Shown one piece after another: positions 7,284-8,184 of a stretch of 8,184 nt of DNA. Source of the DNA: an uncultured Blautia sp. (lineage in GTDB: Bacteria > Bacillota > Clostridia > Lachnospirales > Lachnospiraceae); NCBI GenBank assembly GCA_934426285.1, contig CAKRYE010000074.1, positions 1 to 8,184 on the forward strand, in the 5' to 3' direction. The first letter of the stretch is position 1. Every line of letters starts with the position of its first letter. A model generated the notes under the pieces. That model did no database searches. It was not told where the DNA came from and saw only the letters and a program-made list of their open reading frames with translations. Position numbers and translations under genes: made by a program.

Positions 7284-7500
7284 GACGCGGAGAATAATAT
7301 TTATTTTGGGTGCGGTTTCGGACGCTAAGAGATACTAAGTCCTCAAAAATCTGCTAAAGGCATGAGCCGTCTTATCAAACTCGCTCCGTTGCAAACTTCG
7401 CTCAGACAGTGATGCAGCCGGCTCATAACGCAGATTCCTGAGAATTAAGTATCTCTAAGCATCCTGCAAATGCACCCAAAATAAATATTATTCTCCGCTG
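7284..7500. repeat. About 217-bp palindromic MITE-like element with possible 8-bp target duplication
   Basis: Perfect 27-bp terminal inverted repeats lie at 7287-7313 (beginning GCGGAGAATAATATTTATTT) and 7472-7498. Pairing continues inward: GCTAAGAGATACT (7324-7336) with AGTATCTCTAAGC (7448-7460), then CTCAAAAATCTGC (7342-7354) with GCAGATTCCTGAG (7430-7442), then ATGAGCCG (7362-7369) with CGGCTCAT (7419-7426). The unpaired centre is about 49 nt. The direct repeat GCAATTGG flanks the element at 7276-7283 and 7501-7508, consistent with an 8-bp target duplication, although the palindromic CAATTG core could instead extend the inverted repeat. It encodes no transposase and no convincing gene, and would be a non-autonomous element. 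As RNA or single-stranded DNA it would fold into one long hairpin. Confidence 0.82.
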
Positions 7501-7504
7501 GCAA

Positions 7505-7680
7505 TTGGCAGTGAGACGGGAAGGTGTCAGGGGTGGCAGGAGTCGGTAATGGGAGGGAAGGAATGGAATGGTGGGAGTTGGCAATGTGACGGGAAGGTAG
7601 CAGGGTGGGAGGTGCTGGCAGTGGTAGAGAGATAGAGGAGTGTAAAGGTGCTGGGAAAAGTTGTTGGCAGTAAAACAGGC
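7505..7680 (+). repeat. G-rich degenerate tandem repeat tract
   Basis: A strongly G-biased strand has two imperfect copies starting at 7505 (TTGGCAGTGAGACGGGAAGG) and 7578 (TTGGCAATGTGACGGGAAGG). They match at 19 of the first 21 bases with a 73-bp period, then decay into shuffled GGTGGCAGG, GGTGGGAG and GTGCTGGCAGTGG units. Several GGG runs are close together (7591-7609). The minus-strand open frame crossing this tract (7423-7938) is compositionally biased and has no recognisable domain, so I do not call a gene. Positions 7680-7830 show nothing I can name. Confidence 0.6.
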
Positions 7681-7895
7681 GTCACATTGATTTATGTGTT
7701 TCATGTTATGAGCACATTGTATGGCGGGATAAAATATAGGATGGATAGGGCGGAAATGAGAGAGATGGCAGTAAAGTTTTGAAGGGTGAGATGTATTGTC
7801 TGATAAATTTAATACAGTGATGTGATGCATAAAAAAAGAAATTTTTGGAAATGATAAAAATATGAAAAAATCCTGTAAAATTCGTGAGAAAGCCC

Positions 7896-7924
7896 TTGAC
7901 AGTGCGGTTTTGGCAGGATATAAT
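7896..7924 (+). promoter_or_regulatory. Consensus sigma-A promoter of the rpsL (str) operon
   Basis: TTGACA (7896-7901) and TATAAT (7919-7924) are both perfect and 17 bp apart, as strong as sigma-A promoters get. The region just upstream (about 7825-7890) is rich in A and T tracts and may act as an UP element. The start is expected near 7931, giving a leader of about 105 nt. This promoter makes the ribosomal operon independent of rpoBC transcription. Confidence 0.93.
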
Positions 7925-7931
7925 AAGCAAG

Positions 7932-8009
7932 CGTGCAAAAGGAACGTTTAATTTTTTTGCGCGTAATTACACGAATAGCAACCGCAAGGCCCCATAGAAA
8001 GGTCTATGG
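7932..8009 (+). promoter_or_regulatory. Structured 5' leader of rpsL with two hairpins
   Basis: At the expected 5' end, CGTGCAAAA (7932-7940) can pair with TTTTGCGCG (7955-7963) using one G-U pair. Closer to the gene, CCATAGA (7992-7998) and TCTATGG (8003-8009) form a perfect 7-bp stem with an AAGG loop, 11 nt before the ribosome binding site. No T-run follows either stem, so attenuation is not indicated. RNA stability or translational control are possible. I do not recognise a named ribosomal-protein leader. Confidence 0.5.
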
Positions 8010-8035
8010 AGAAATAAATCGGGAGGTGAAATGGA

Positions 8036-8184
8036 ATGCCAACATTCAACCAGTTAGTAAGAAAGGGACGCCAGACAACTGTAAAGAAATCTACAGCTCC
8101 GGCTCTTCAGAAAACATTCAACTCTTTAAGAAAGAAAGCAGTTGAACAGTCTGCACCACAGAAACGTGGCGTTTGTACAGCAGT
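8036..8184 (+). CDS. rpsL: 30S ribosomal protein S12 (N-terminal part, truncated by window end)
   Basis: The first 49 codons of S12 are present, beginning [13 protein letters not shown] and continuing through [20 protein letters not shown], the highly conserved S12 N-terminal extension that precedes the decoding-centre loop. S12 sits at the 30S-50S interface and influences decoding accuracy. The start is supported by GGGAGGTG at 8021-8028, seven bases before the ATG. An overlapping ATG at 8031 is in another frame and is not used. In related bacteria rpsG, fusA and tuf usually follow, but they would lie beyond this window. The codons where streptomycin-resistance changes occur are outside the visible part. 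Identification is secure. Confidence 0.98.
   Translation, partial: MPTFNQLVRKGRQTTVKKSTAPALQKTFNSLRKKAVEQSAPQKRGVCTA

Noticed and set aside
527..7500. The two palindromic elements as ends of one composite transposon
   Set aside because: Their terminal sequences are unrelated and no transposase lies between them.
7423..7938. 171-codon open frame on the minus strand
   Set aside because: It runs through the right arm of the palindrome and the G-rich tract, is compositionally biased (Pro, Leu, His, Cys), has no recognisable domain and overlaps the rpsL promoter.

Overview
The window looks like a piece of a chromosome from a Gram-positive clostridium, most likely a Lachnospiraceae member. The evidence is strong AGGAGG-type ribosome binding sites, near-consensus sigma-A promoters, intermediate GC content, an RpoC with a long acidic tail, and a transmembrane Ser/Thr kinase paired with a PP2C phosphatase. 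The family assignment is inferred from general resemblance, not from a search.

Layout: positions 1-363 are the 3' end of rpoC, followed by a strong intrinsic terminator (427-475). The window closes with the first 49 codons of rpsL (8036-8184), which has its own consensus promoter (7896-7924) and a structured leader. In many Firmicutes rpoC is followed directly by the rpsL-rpsG-fusA-tuf operon. Here about 7.4 kb separates the two. That interval holds five genes in two converging units, with a large palindromic repeat at each outer edge (527-691 and about 7284-7500).

The rightward unit (814-4778) is an operon-like trio: a membrane-anchored Ser/Thr kinase without PASTA repeats, a PP2C phosphatase that overlaps it by 17 bp, and an unrecognised 408-residue soluble protein 13 bp further on. 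The leftward unit (7212 down to 4976) encodes an N-acetylmuramoyl-L-alanine amidase and a class A beta-lactamase-like (PBP-related) serine hydrolase. Both are predicted to be tethered outside the membrane by one N-terminal helix plus a coiled-coil stalk. The two units meet at hairpin terminators around 4807-4903.

A reasonable but unproven reading is a signalling module (kinase, phosphatase and possible substrate or effector) next to two surface cell-wall enzymes, inserted between housekeeping transcription and translation genes. The most notable unexplained items are the two unrelated palindromic elements, one of which abuts the amidase promoter and has a possible 8-bp target duplication. Others are the unknown 408-residue protein with a GarA-like E-x-T-x-x-F motif near its N-terminus, the kinase's aromatic extracellular domain, and a G-rich degenerate repeat tract upstream of rpsL.
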